A stretch of DNA of 64,000 nucleotides, taken from Cristatella mucedo. Taxonomy: Eukaryota > Bryozoa > Phylactolaemata > Cristatellidae. Location: positions 11,303,501 to 11,367,500 of the forward strand of contig WPIO01000004.1 of the NCBI GenBank assembly GCA_009760855.2. The letters are read 5' to 3'. The notes under the pieces were generated by a model, which ran no database searches, was not told where the DNA came from, and worked only from the letters and a program-made list of their open reading frames with translations. Below are positions 56,465-63,913 of the stretch, piece by piece; the stretch's first letter is position 1, and each line of letters starts with the position of its first letter. The translations under genes were made by a program, and so were the position numbers.

Positions 56465-59205
56465 TACCTGTTTATTAAGGCACGTTTATGAACAGGTGCA
56501 TCTAGTTGTCACTGCTCTTTTGTCACTATGTCATGGCAATCGATGGGAAGGTCAGCTACTATAAATCCACCAACACTTACCCATTTTCAGCTGAATATAG
56601 AATGCCCAGTGACAGCCGCAGCTACAGCCGATGAGTTTGGCATTTTGAGCAACCAGTAACCTTGCCCTCAGTTGAGTTGAGGTATAGAAGCAGTATTCCC
56701 AATAAAGCTTAATGTTCAGCCAAGAAATCATGCTATAGGCGCCTCAGAAAATTTACCTGCTTGATTCTTAATCTCTGAGATACAATATTTCAGTGTTAGT
56801 TTAGAATTGAAGGCATTAGAACAGTATTTATATTTTTATTGGAATGCGTCAATCGTACCGTTGGGGATATTGTCAAAGACTACAGTAGTTGTCAATAGCC
56901 ATAAAGGTATGCACCTTTAGTTTTACAGTACATTAGAGGTTACGGACACACGTTAACTAAGTAGAAGGATATTACCTTACAGACATAAAATATCAATTTT
57001 CCCCCAGAGTCTTGCTTTTTATTTAAGTGAGAAAGTCACAAAAATACTTATAAAATTGGTCCGACAATTGTATTTTTGTTTAGGGTACTTTTCAAAAGAA
57101 AAACATGTTAGAAATGAAATCGCGGATGTTCTGACGACTTCTACATAAAAGAAAAAGAATAACTATGCAAATTACTCTGATGTAAAACGGTCGAAACGTA
57201 ACCGCAAATAACAAATTTACCAGTATCTGCATCATATGCGACTTGTATCCCAACTTGCTGAATCTTGATAGATCGCAGTACATGGGTGAAGCTTGTTGAG
57301 ATGCACGTGTGTGACTTTTAATAAAGCTTTACTTTTAGTATGGCTTAGTAGCTTATAAATTCCATAACTTGGCCAACACTTTGCACATCAGAGTGAATTT
57401 TGAAATGCAATGTTAGCTCTAATTGTATGACATACGGCTACAGCTATGTTTTATTTTGGTTGGATATATTTTGCTATATATGTCCATGATTGCAGAAAAT
57501 AAAGCTCCCGGGCGTTTTATGATGTTAAATCTTGCCGATGTCAAATATTGACTTGCTGTGTATGAGTCGCAGGTTTATTTTTTCCAAAATAATTTGAAAG
57601 TACGCGAGACTTATACTTGTGAAAAAAATGTATATTATGCACTTATTCTGCTCTTATATAAGCTTTTGATATCCTTGATCTACCACCAGTCTAGTGCCGC
57701 AAGCAGTTTCTGCAATTTGTAAGAGCTAGTCTAGCTGATTCTGATCCAATTTTAGGGGATTGTTGGTGTTGACCCAATTCAATACATACTTCATTAGTAC
57801 ATAGAGCAGAAAAGAAGCCACATTTCACATTTTTGTCACAGCCTGAGCAAACGACACATGGGCTCGTGAGAAAATTAGATGAACTATTACTCAGCTCGTG
57901 CTGGATTTTGGAAAGACGGGCCAGTCCGCAATTGATTTCAGATATAAGTAAACGTGAAATCGAAGCATACAATACGCTAGGCTTTTCATGTAGTTACTTA
58001 TTTGGTGGCTAGCAAAGAGTAGCCCACCTGCCATTGTGAGTAATTTCGCACTTCCACTGCATTTATCTGTTATCACACACAAACTCCGGTTTTTCAATGT
58101 AGAAGCACTCGGCCAACTTAGTCGATCACATGGCCGACGGAAAGCGACTTCTTGCATAATTAATCCAGCCAAGTCATTGCTGCCTCATTTGCATGATGCA
58201 GTTCGTACTCGAGCGGTAGCACATGCCGGCTTACGACTCTTTAATACTTAAAGCTATTGCAAACTTCAAAATGAGATATACAATTTCTAAAAAAATATTA
58301 CGTCCTAAAAAACGTACAACAGGTGCAAGTACGCCACGGCTGTATTCACCTTTTTTGCTGGGAATAGTTCGTACGTCTTCTTTAGCTATTACCACACCCA
58401 CTACCACCTGCAACGGTTGTAGGCGCGGACGACGTCAGCAAAGCAGTCTCTCGAGAGTCCTAACAGCAAAAGCTAACTGCCTGGGAAAATGCAGCGAGGA
58501 AGGGGCACTGGGCGGCCTATTCTCACTTTGCTAGAGTAGCAGCTGGCTGCGGTCCTGGTGGATTACAATTCATGTCCTCGACAGCAGTTGGCGCGCTAAG
58601 CATTGGCGAGCTGTTACGCCCTACACTATCAGCGACACTTTCAGCCATGTCATTTTTGCGGGCTTACTGAAATTCTCGAGGATGTTCACCGCAGTTAACA
58701 TCCACCGTCACACTCTACTAAATCGTTTGATTACTTACGAGGGTGTTTGTGTCGGCTGGCACAGTCGCTACTTATTTCGCAATAAGCTGCAGGCCAGTAG
58801 TGGTTATACACCGAATGCTTGCACCCGCAGGGCATGGTATGTATAGCTCCTAAATGGGGTAACTACTCCGAAGTTTCGATGCGGGAGTGGAGTGGGGAAA
58901 GTTCGTTTGGTAGTCCCGGGAAGGTATCCGCCAATTAAACTGCCTGCTCAAAATTTGCAAGAGTTTGTCTCTAAGCGCATGCATTTCCTGGTACATGGAC
59001 GCAGCACGAGCGAAGCAGGTTAGCGCCAGCAACGTACAGCATTACTCATGCCTTCTTTGAGGTCCTTTACTCGTACAATCCCCGCGTTGTCATTTACGAA
59101 ACCGCTCCGCCGCGTGTTCTTCTGCTCTCTCAAGGCTCCGGAGAAGAGACTGTCTCTCAAGCACGAGTCTTCAAAGCTAACGAAATCTGGGTTGGCCCAA
59201 GCCAT
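31599..59205 (-). CDS. MEIOB: MEIOB: meiosis-specific OB-fold ssDNA-binding protein, 13 exons
   Basis: MEIOB is an RPA1-related protein that, with SPATA22 and RPA, coats single-stranded DNA during meiotic recombination in the germ-line nucleus. The exons on the - strand are 59205-59038, 58407-58350, 55898-55767, 54080-54011, 52526-52334, 51797-51697, 45149-45097, 41499-41404, 39847-39761, 38632-38482, 37362-37176, 32879-32793 and 31715-31599. They sum to 1500 bases, that is 499 residues plus stop (human 471), with GT-AG borders and consistent phase at all 12 introns. Conserved blocks include LFDEQQPSFSM, DLTDHTGTL and QFLAMSEED. The middle carries the RPA1-like OB folds; the last fold has a zinc ribbon of altered spacing. 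The first Met and the last exon are the weak points. The remaining exons align individually with human MEIOB. Confidence 0.92.
32793..32879 (-). CDS. MEIOB: MEIOB exon 12
   Basis: The acceptor is cttaatttttatgcag and the donor gtaagc, phase 0 to 0. ANQFLAMSEEDRTCLKWSLL aligns with human VHEFLAMTDEQKTALKWQFL, followed by YCKVYLK against RSKIYLK. Confidence 0.95.
32920..33455 (+). mobile_element. LINE ORF2 end and tail
   Basis: Read on the + strand with stops, it gives SDLPWLPNN, LKSYGDPTFSLYALKAWKAL and DIMPSSDSIFKRTVK, the ordered end blocks of the CR1/L2-like ORF2, then a 3' UTR and an ATT tail near 33460. It lies in a MEIOB intron in the opposite orientation to the gene. Confidence 0.7.
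33500..33575 (+). mobile_element. LINE 3' tail, diverged
   Basis: GGAATATGTAAATTGCATAGAAAGATTTAGTTTTCTTGGAGCGCTATTGAATTG is followed by ATT-rich sequence. It is a short diverged terminus. Confidence 0.55.
33878..33930 (-). mobile_element. LINE 3' tail, reverse orientation
   Basis: An (AAT)n tail is followed by AAAGCACCCTCAGAGAACTCAATCCA, then sequence unlike the LINE. The copy is truncated to about 50 bases. Confidence 0.65.
34048..34092. repeat. Tandem duplication, 22-base unit
   Basis: GGCTCACAGGAAGCCTGTAAA is repeated twice, and a third partial AGCTCTTCGGAAG follows. Confidence 0.75.
34783..35010. repeat. GC-rich region with diverged direct repeat
   Basis: An approximately 80-base unit recurs with its start about 138 bases further on. 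Shared blocks in order are GATGATxCAxCCAACA, GGCGGGTTAGCG / GGTGGGTTAGCG, ACAATA, CGGCCTGTGTCC and GCCACxTCGGAGGC. The whole of 34640-35030 is richer in GC than its surroundings. No coding match was found. Confidence 0.6.
35040..37130. other. MEIOB intron sequence, nothing recognised
   Basis: AT-rich intronic sequence. Short ORFs on both strands have no recognisable family, and I saw no copy of the LINE or SINE here. Confidence 0.45.
37176..37362 (-). CDS. MEIOB: MEIOB exon 11, zinc ribbon and third OB fold
   Basis: The acceptor is acgttttttccaag. The split codon plus KTCHRRQVQAVCINPEC gives C-x2-C-x8-C-x4-C, against C-x2-C-x11-C-x2-C in human; a further Cys follows nine residues later. Then LNVDLTDHTGTLKGCRLSG matches human VLIDLTDHTGTLHSCSLTG. 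The donor gtaagtatagc is duplicated 19 bases downstream. Confidence 0.93.
38482..38632 (-). CDS. MEIOB: MEIOB exon 10
   Basis: The acceptor is ctcaaatttgcag and the donor gtaagt. VAEIHEVCKVDEAKARMRHL aligns with human LSTIVDVYTVEQLKGKALKN, then IIYVRITKLEVDGRTDSALA against [20 protein letters not shown]. It ends with TG of the first zinc-ribbon Cys codon. Confidence 0.92.
39761..39847 (-). CDS. MEIOB: MEIOB exon 9
   Basis: The acceptor is aatcgtttgcag and the donor gtaagt. TRIAWKLHQYAKGTYWPPLD occupies the place of human IPEANILLNFIRENKETNVL, a poorly conserved linker. The phases (1 to 1) fit both neighbours. Confidence 0.82.
40385..41165 (-). mobile_element. LINE 3' fragment, about 780 bases
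   Basis: It starts with an (AAT)n tail and CTAAGGGAACTAAATCTCTATCCAAGCGG. It later has TTGAAGTCGATTCGTTGCTTGTTAGGGAGCCAGTGAAGC and CCAGTTGCAAACGATTGAGGG, which on the - strand are the LHWLP, LNRLQLVHNSVA and ISHVYYCNSSYSELL blocks. It lies in the intron next to MEIOB exon 8 on the same strand as the gene. Confidence 0.75.
41404..41499 (-). CDS. MEIOB: MEIOB exon 8
   Basis: The acceptor is cgttattttag and the donor gtgagt. ILAVDVKISFDEYSKSLIAT aligns with human IFASDVRINFDKFRNCMTAT, then HISKSILVVNP against VISKTIITTNP. The Arg of the human DVRINF block is Lys here. Confidence 0.95.
41862..42040 (+). repeat. Unnamed dispersed repeat, copy 3
   Basis: CAGGTTCTGGACCATTTATTCATTG, GATCAGGC, GGCAGACAATAAAGCATCTGACCAGCCCAAGCGG follow the same order as the copy at 12557-12700. 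This is the only copy seen outside SEC8. Confidence 0.45.
42519..42583. repeat. Two-copy tandem repeat, about 31-base unit
   Basis: CTATCCAGAATCAATTATATGTACA is followed by CTATTCAGAATCAATTATATGTACA. Confidence 0.8.
42965..43322. repeat. Diverged direct repeat
   Basis: GAAGAGCATGACAGGGAAGTCACTCTTAGTGACGGTCTACTGGCCGG (about 42973-43028) is echoed by AAGAGCATGACAGGGATAGTCAGTCTTGATTACGGTCTGCCGGTAGG (about 43257-43307). The meaning is unknown. Confidence 0.55.
43690..44345 (-). mobile_element. LINE 3' fragment, about 650 bases
   Basis: On the - strand it contains RCLQLVQNSIAKFVCHEV, TNLHWLRNQAAYWL and APAYLSKLF in order, separated by frame changes. These are the end blocks of the CR1/L2-like ORF2. 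The decayed 3' UTR begins near 43700. Confidence 0.8.
45097..45149 (-). CDS. MEIOB: MEIOB exon 7
   Basis: This 53-base exon has acceptor gtcaattttttag and donor gtaagt. WNKELIKVAQDWRPSET aligns with human WDNESILLAQSWMPRET. It joins phase 2 to phase 1. Confidence 0.94.
45198..45278. repeat. (ACTAT)n then (ACT)n microsatellite
   Basis: About 25 bases of ACTAT units and about 55 bases of ACT directly adjoin the reverse-oriented LINE tail at 45279. It probably grew from that tail. It is only 50 bases upstream of MEIOB exon 7 (on the gene's strand). Confidence 0.9.
45279..45345 (-). mobile_element. LINE 3' tail, reverse orientation
   Basis: TTGATAAAGTGCCCTCAGAGAAATCAATCTCTTTCTAGGCGCTTTGCATTAGCTGC is the reverse complement of the LINE terminus. 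Confidence 0.75.
46157..47360 (-). other. Open-frame cluster inside the longest MEIOB intron
   Basis: On the - strand, 46441-46157 is open for 94 residues. It has a hydrophobic stretch (FILTYTSVVVTGLLAIG), an exon-like piece (QLLIDHVSDPPNYK between ag and gtacgt, 46527-46486) upstream, and another open stretch at 47232-47020. On the + strand 47099-47359 is also open for 86 residues. I could not join these in phase or name a family. They may be chance, an old transposon or a nested gene. Confidence 0.25.
48265..49330 (-). mobile_element. LINE 3' copy, about 1.05 kb
   Basis: It runs from the (AAT)n tail and CTAATCTCTTTCTAGGCACTTTACATATTC, through the 3' UTR and ORF2 end, to ASNFLKLNDDKIDLVDMG (- strand, about 49240-49190), the block after the YADD motif. 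RAFVTSRPDFCNSLLAVL at about 48980-48930 is also clear. Stops and shifts are present. Confidence 0.85.
49690..50135 (+). mobile_element. Second LINE family, ORF2-end fragment
   Basis: YLDELLHQFQPPCAHGPFQENRLA-type text (49715-49790) matches the LAPSYLxELL..Y.PxRxLRSSxxxLL block of CR1-like elements. Pyrimidine-rich sequence follows. It is related to 50440-51060 and distinct in sequence from the dominant LINE. Confidence 0.55.
50440..51065 (+). mobile_element. Second LINE family, ORF2-end fragment
   Basis: In order with stops it gives NSVLAGLKKDIKHLQLVKNI, a decayed LxWxPxxQRI block, YLAELLNQFQP-like text at 50730, and a GPRYWNSL-like block near 50860. This is the reading order of CR1-like ORF2 ends. 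It has no ATT tail. Confidence 0.6.
51385..51600 (+). mobile_element. LINE 3' fragment, diverged
   Basis: CTCCAATGAACCTAAAATCCTTTGGAGACCATGC corresponds to the LKSxGDHAF block. The 3' UTR-like TGCTGAAACTGGACATGTTGTCACTAACCAATTGGCATTC follows. Confidence 0.5.
51697..51797 (-). CDS. MEIOB: MEIOB exon 6
   Basis: The acceptor is attcatgtatag and the donor gtaagt. VGGRKTLTSRAGKQLERCEI then LFDEQQPSFSM align with human [20 protein letters not shown] and LYDETESSFAM. It ends in phase 2. The following intron of about 6.5 kb is the longest of the gene. Confidence 0.95.
52334..52526 (-). CDS. MEIOB: MEIOB exon 5
   Basis: The acceptor is ctccgttccag and the donor gtgagt. NFTLTVGQHHSAVSIYDG aligns with human NCKLLLSENHSTVKVCSS, then CYSLTELLANKERL...TAAVRS against YYSLGDIVANGHSL...LAAVKS. 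It ends in phase 0. Confidence 0.93.
52663..52812 (+). mobile_element. tRNA-derived SINE, diverged
   Basis: The head has TCATGGGTTTGAGTCC (decayed B box) at about 52705-52720, the body TTCCTTATTGCCCACTGCAAG and the end TTTGGCTGTTAAATCAGCT. It is the same family as the copy at 16590, on the + strand within a MEIOB intron. Confidence 0.7.
53515..53625 (+). mobile_element. LINE-like 3' tail, second subtype
   Basis: GAGGTCGTGGCCTCTAGCCCCGTGGCACATGTAAAGCATC then GGGTGCTATACAACTGAATTATA, matching 17385-17500 throughout. Confidence 0.6.
54011..54080 (-). CDS. MEIOB: MEIOB exon 4
   Basis: The acceptor is attttactcttag and the donor gtaatg. VQIANPQITVK...FKPWTS aligns with human VIIENPLIQRK...FSPATPS. 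It is 70 bases long and joins phase 1 to phase 2. Confidence 0.9.
54655..55027 (+). mobile_element. LINE 3' end with clean tail
   Basis: It starts in the ORF2 end (LQCSQSLEIPPDQRQNIP frame-shifted; FKRNLKTHLFRTAF readable at about 54735-54775). It includes the whole 3' UTR and ends GCAAATGTAAAGCGCCTATAGAAAGATTAAG...GCTTTATCAAGTGAATTATTATTATTATTATT. This is the best preserved example of the 3' end. Confidence 0.85.
55767..55898 (-). CDS. MEIOB: MEIOB exon 3
   Basis: The acceptor is taatttgtag and the donor gtaagc. LTLRDSELDYINAACWGD aligns with human FTIRDSPAHFVNAASWGN, followed by LSSTFSIGDL against LSDSFRVGDC. This is the first OB-fold strand region. It ends in phase 1. Confidence 0.94.
56387..56460. 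repeat. (CA)n microsatellite with a CGCG interruption
   Basis: CA repeat, a short CGCGCG, then CA to 56460. It lies in a MEIOB intron. Confidence 0.95.
57036..57515 (+). repeat. Unnamed approx. 480-base repeat, copy B
   Basis: It is co-linear with 18204-18657. It ends GTCCATGATTGCAGAAAATAAAGCTCCCGGG, the reverse complement of the end of copy A. The - strand reading holds LSRFSKLGYKSHMMQILV, similar to LPRFDKLEYKWHMMQRSV in copy A. The family is unknown. Confidence 0.6.
58350..58407 (-). CDS. MEIOB: MEIOB exon 2
   Basis: The acceptor is acaaccgttgcag and the donor gtgaat. VVVGVVIAKEDVRTIPSKK aligns with human [20 protein letters not shown]. It ends in phase 1. Confidence 0.88.
59038..59205 (-). 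CDS. MEIOB: MEIOB exon 1 (start uncertain)
   Basis: The donor is gtacgt, phase 0. The end RVKDLKEGMSNA aligns with human FTTLSDLQTNMANL. The only in-frame Met is at 59205, which adds about 30 residues relative to human. These (MAWANPDFVSFEDS...) have no match I know, so an upstream non-coding or coding exon is possible. Confidence 0.65.
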
Positions 59206-60320
59206 GGACTAGAGAGAGAGCTCGCAGACGACGCCGCGCGTGAGCACAGGCGGATGTCGGACCGTGACGTCACCGGAGGCGACCTTCTGATCCCCGCCGC
59301 GCGAATGGGAACTCTCCTCGTCCGCAAAGTTGTTCGCATTCGTCGAGCTTGAATATTTGAAGGACTCTGGTGTGCATTGATGTGTATAGCAGCTACCGTA
59401 TACATTGCACCGGAAGAGAGGAGCGCTATTGCGGCGCACTCTGTCGATCCTTAACGCCTAATTCCGCAGGGCTGGGTGCCCTAACCTCGGCGGCCTCTAT
59501 ACACACCCGGAACGTCGACGGTGTCGCGTATCTGCAGAGCATGCTTAGTCAGAATCTACGTGGACGCTACATAAATGCACGGGGCAAAAGTCCTTCCAGC
59601 ACGATGCCGCGCCGATGCGCGCCGCTTTCTCCGAGCAGCCGGCGTGTCCGCCAAAAGAAATATGACAACGGCCGCAACTGCCGCCTACGTCGCGCCAAAT
59701 ATCTACCCTGGGTGGACGACGTCTCGCGTTCGTGGCGGCGATGTGCGCTATGCGAGGAAAGATATTCAGACGGGTGCCGTCGGCGTTAGGAATCGGCTGC
59801 AGACAAAAACAGCATCCTGTTTACGCTCTCATTTTCGTAAGGAAGTGCGGCGAAATCCCAGTAGGACGCGGTCGTGGTAGAAGCGCGGCGCAGGCTCAAT
59901 TTTTGAAGCGTTTAGTAATCAGAGCTTCATTTCTCCTAACTCCGTTGGGCAGCGTACATTGGTGAAGGCCGGAGAGCTCTCATAAATGTTATTCCAGCGC
60001 AGGCGCGAGCAAGAGGCGGGAAAGCGACGCAGTACTTTCGAAATGCATCTATTTCTTCGAAAAAAGATGGTGTGGACCAAACAGCGGGGTAAGGCGATAT
60101 AGCAGGGGACCGCTGGCTTCTGACCTGAATCGATTATCGCCCGCCTGCCACCCGAACGGCCGGTCTCGGTCAGTACTTGGAGTACTTGGGTCGGTACTTG
60201 GGCGGTAGCGCGTCCAATAGTGCGAGTCTTCCCTCCCCAATGTAAATATTCGCAGAGGAAATGTATGTAGCCTAAAAGTGGTCTCTTTGGCGATGCGTGG
60301 CCGCGTAAATCCTGCGTTCA
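59206..60320. other. CpG-rich stretch at the MEIOB 5' end
   Basis: CG dinucleotides are frequent here, unlike the AT-rich introns, consistent with a promoter region. Long frames are open on both strands, which GC richness alone can produce. One + strand frame from ATG 59662 to 59880 reads MTTAATAAYVAPNIYPGWTT and on. It could be the first exon of a divergent gene, but I recognise no family. Confidence 0.4.
59265..59272. promoter_or_regulatory. Palindromic CRE-type site upstream of MEIOB
   Basis: TGACGTCA, the full cyclic-AMP response element consensus, lies 60 bases upstream of the proposed MEIOB start codon in a CpG-rich stretch. CREM/CREB-type factors drive many germ-cell genes in animals. 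The same 8-mer also occurs inside LINE copies (for example near 14), so chance cannot be excluded. Confidence 0.35.
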
Positions 60321-60760
60321 AATCGATAATGAGATTATTCGCTCATTTTTTCCTTCAAGGAATGGCGGCTGGAGTTCAGTGCTATCTGCGATTTCTCACC
60401 GACGCCTTCCCAAGGGGCCTCGATGCCTTGCTAGTCAGATGAGGTCGGCGCGGCAGGGCACATCCTATGTCTGCGGATGTGCGTACGCTCGGCCTCGCTA
60501 GCCCGTAAACACGCTTTTATTCTCTTGATAGATGTCTGCAGAGCAGTTAGAACTATTTTAGTTTACTTGATGCAAGCTAGCGTCTGCACTGACTTTGGGG
60601 CGCAGCGCCAATATTTCGATTTCTCATCTGCTGTGCTAAATATAAGACAGCCGAAGCCAAGTGCTGGCCATTGCACAGCAACTGTAAGCGGTAACCGCTC
60701 TGCCTTCAACGCTTTCGACCGCGCGAGAGCGCTCTTTGGCAGCTAAATTAAACATTAAAT

Positions 60761-60918
60761 ACTAGCTGATTCTTTTGTATAGTGACAGAAGAGCCTTGAG
60801 GGTCATCGCCACCACTTGAAGTGGCATTAAAGGATTGCCCACCGCAGGATTCGAACCCACGACCTCGGGACAGAGGTCGTGAAAAGTAACCCTTACCGAG
60901 TGTGCCATCACGGCTCAC
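60761..60918 (-). mobile_element. tRNA-derived SINE, full-length head
   Basis: It ends with the outer head TGAGCCGTGATGGCACAC (- strand). The B box is GGTTCGAATCC at about 60850-60860. The 3' end ATCAGCTAGT is followed by an ATTTAATGTTTAATTTA tail. Confidence 0.82.
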
Positions 60919-62145
60919 CATCTGGGCGACAACATCCGCTGCTGCCTTTGTGCGCTCTCCGGCGCTCTATCCGGTGGGTCGAATGCAGTCAACCAACTTA
61001 AAATGGGCATCCGGCAGACGGACGCGGTTAGGATTTGATCGGAGAGCAGCGCGATCAGTGTACCTGTAAAATCCAATCCGCAGAAGCTCTCGCGCGTCGG
61101 TTCTAATGCAAGCTGCTTGTGGTAAGATTATATGCAGGCCGTTACCGCTACTTTCCCAAGCAGCTGTTGCGAGCATCGTCGAGAGGGGCCTTGTGCGCAG
61201 CTGTGGTCCGCTTCTAATGAGGCGTGGACACTGGCTGGTAACCCGCTGGTGAACAGATGGTGGATTTACCATCGGGTCGGCCAATGCACAGCCGCGGTCG
61301 TTGAGACGGCAGGGAAGTCGAGAGGGAGAGAGGGGCGAATGAAGTCGTGCTCCCCTCTGCTTCGCGAGTAGCATAATAAACTGTTGGTATTGGTCATCGG
61401 CTGGCTCTCTGCTGTGCGAACCGAATGACACTGCTATAGGGTAGCCTGAGTGAGCTTCGCGAGACTCGAGCCGCGCTGGGGGTTAAGCTGATAAGCCGAT
61501 CGGCAGTTACTTTTTAACTGAACAGATTCTTGTAGGGAAACAAATTCCTAGCCCTGAAACTCCACGAAGCGCCACCGTGACTGCCGCAGGTCCTCTGCGA
61601 GGCCGCACTTATATAAGAGAGGGCCTTGCCTACCGTACGGCCGGCTAGTGTAAACGCTGGCGCGTGCGGCGACAGCACCGAGCCGAGTAAGACTAAACGG
61701 CTCCTTCGATGACCCACGTCGGCCGAGCGGCACGTGCGCCTGCCGCCGCCGGACGAGTATTGCCGTTCGCCATCTGATCGAAGCGGCGGCTGACGACGCG
61801 ACCGAGTGGACCTCGCGGAGCGAGACCCGCGCTTCTCTCGGTTTCGTTCTAGTATAAAGAAGCTCAGGCAGGCCCAAAATGGCGCTTCTGAGCAGGGTTG
61901 ACCCGCACCGACGTATAAATATACGAATTATCATTCAAAGTTGGGGAGTTTTTTCAAACGCCAAAGGCCATGATGCACTAGTACTACGCGTGTCCCGCCG
62001 AAATTTTGAGCTGACTATTAGACACACATCTGCTCTCAATGCAGGAGGCGAATTAACTTGGCTGCTTTTGCTTTTTCATGAGCATCTCATATTTAGTAAT
62101 AATAATGTCAAAACTATTTTAATTAGCACCGTAAGGAACTGATAT
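60919..62145. other. GC-rich, nothing recognised
   Basis: Open frames of 128-154 residues occur on the - strand (61431-60967, 61934-61548), but they are arginine-rich, without recognisable domains or splice-consistent partners. They look like by-products of base composition. Confidence 0.4.
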
Positions 62146-62149
62146 TATA

Positions 62150-62232
62150 TTCCCTTTGCAGCAAATGTAAAGCGCCTAGAAAGAGATTAAGTTCTCTGAG
62201 GGTGCTTTATCAAGTGTATTATTATTATTATT
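62150..62232 (+). mobile_element. LINE 3' tail
   Basis: CCCTTTGCAGCAAATGTAAAGCGCCTAGAAAGAGATTAAG...GGGTGCTTTATCAAGTGTATTATTATTATTATTAT is a consensus-like terminus. It abuts a reverse-oriented copy, giving a tail-to-tail arrangement. Confidence 0.85.
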
Positions 62233-63415
62233 ATATTCAGGCGCTTTACAATTCGCTGTAAGAGAGCAATGACTAATAGTTGATGACAACAAATATACCG
62301 TACTCAGGCAGGCATGGAAAAGCACCCAAGTATCGTGTTTAGACGAGGGTGCAAAAGCACGAAATAGACATTCATGGCCGCTGGTTAGTAGTATCCCGAT
62401 TAGTAATGTGCAGCACTGACTGGATCACGCACAGGTAAGCAAAACGCGAAGGAAAAAAAGACAAGCTCTGTGGGGTGCAATGCAAAAGCATCGCTCTTTC
62501 TCTTAGTCTCGAAAAATATCAAGTTTCTTAGCGAATGAGCACTCAAAAAGGGCGACTCAAAGAGCCAAGGCTTTGCTGAAAACAGCTACGTTTACGTTAT
62601 TTGCGAATGTCGTGAAATCAGGAGACGACGTGATGTCGGTCGGCAGTGAGTTCCAAACTTTGGGAACACATTGACAGAAGATACGGTCTAGAAGAGACTT
62701 GTAGTTGGGCTCAGAACGATCAGAATTGACCAGATTCAGAAGAGCAGATGATGCAATGAGAGGCCTGATGCGAAACTAGTTCGGCTGCGCTGAAACAAGA
62801 GAATGGAGAAAGGACATCAGGGTGAGGGACAGGGTCTTGACATCAATATGTTGCTCGATAGGCAGCCAGTGCAGGTCGATGAGCAGGGACCGCCTCGGCA
62901 GTTGCGACGCTTATGACAGGTGAGCATAGGTTCCGAACTTTACACTAACTGTAAGCATATTTTTCACTAGTAGTTTCACACCTACAAGTATTGTTATAGT
63001 ACGTTACGCAAGTCTAATTGGGATGCGACAAATGCTCAGGCTAGCTTAGCTGTAGTGTCCTTATCTAAAGCAGGCCCAAATTTTCGCAGTGCTATTTAGG
63101 TAAAAGTAGGCTGATTTGACTGCGGAGCAGATTTGCCCATACTGTGAAAAGTCATTTTTGATGAGGGCACACAGGTAACGCGAAGAAGCTACAGTAGACA
63201 TGACTGGCAGTAGAGTAGGCTGACTTGGAGAGTTGGGTTTCCAGTTGCCGAGACACACTTGATTTGCCCATAATTAGTGAGTTGGTTATGTCGTCATTCA
63301 ATTTCAGAAAGTTTGCTGTCATCCAAGCATTAATGTCAGCCATAAAAGTTGACAGGAGATGCTCTAAGATAGTGAAGGATCGAAGCAAAAACGCAGCTAC
63401 TTGTCGTCTCAAGAA
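62233..63415 (-). mobile_element. LINE 3' copy, about 1.2 kb
   Basis: It begins TTCAGGCGCTTTACAATTCGCTG (reverse terminus), continues through the ORF2 end and reaches FLLRSFTILEHLLSTFMADI then MTANFLKLNDDITNSLIMGK on the - strand (63390-63230), the block downstream of the catalytic YADD. It is broken by stops. Confidence 0.82.
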
Positions 63416-63752
63416 AAATGAAAGTCTAGATTGTGATTTTCGATTACATCGGCAAGAGGGTTAGCTTGCATTGAGAATGGAACTGAAAACCGATCAAAAC
63501 GGGCACCCCATACGTAGCATCCAGGGGCTGGCACCGAAGTAATAGCTGCGACGACCGATTGACTACAAGCATCAAAAGAAGCAAGAAACCCGAACAAGCA
63601 TGATCTCGAAAGCCCGAGTTTGGCCAAGCCTGGCTCACCACTGGGCCATCGAAAATCGACCCTTCTGACCTCAACTCTTCCACTCCGAGGAGGATCAAAT
63701 GAGCAAGCAGGGGGCAATGTGAGCAGAACGCCCACACAGAACTGACGCTCAG

Positions 63753-63913
63753 AGCTCACACACCCACCCGTGCCACGGCAGCTGTCCGACAGGCAGCAGC
63801 CAGAAACGACAGCAGCCACTAGTAGCCCCAGCTCTGGTCCACTTAGCAGCTCAGCACCTCCGAGAGAAGCTGCGGAAATCTCTGCAGCACTGACAATCTC
63901 TGACCAAAAAATG
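63753..63913 (+). CDS. Candidate exon of unknown + strand gene
   Basis: Between an AG (gacgctcag) and GTAAGG, 161 bases are open. They encode a Pro/Ser/Ala/Gln-rich segment (LTHPPVPRQLSDRQQPETT...) ending AAEISAALTISDQKM. Composition and splice signals resemble an exon, but no family is recognised. The opposite strand is also open for 174 residues. Confidence 0.25.

Noticed and set aside
60967-61934. Two long minus-strand ORFs as genes
   Set aside because: They are arginine-rich, low in recognisable structure and lie in GC-rich DNA where stops are rare. No domain or splice partner was seen.
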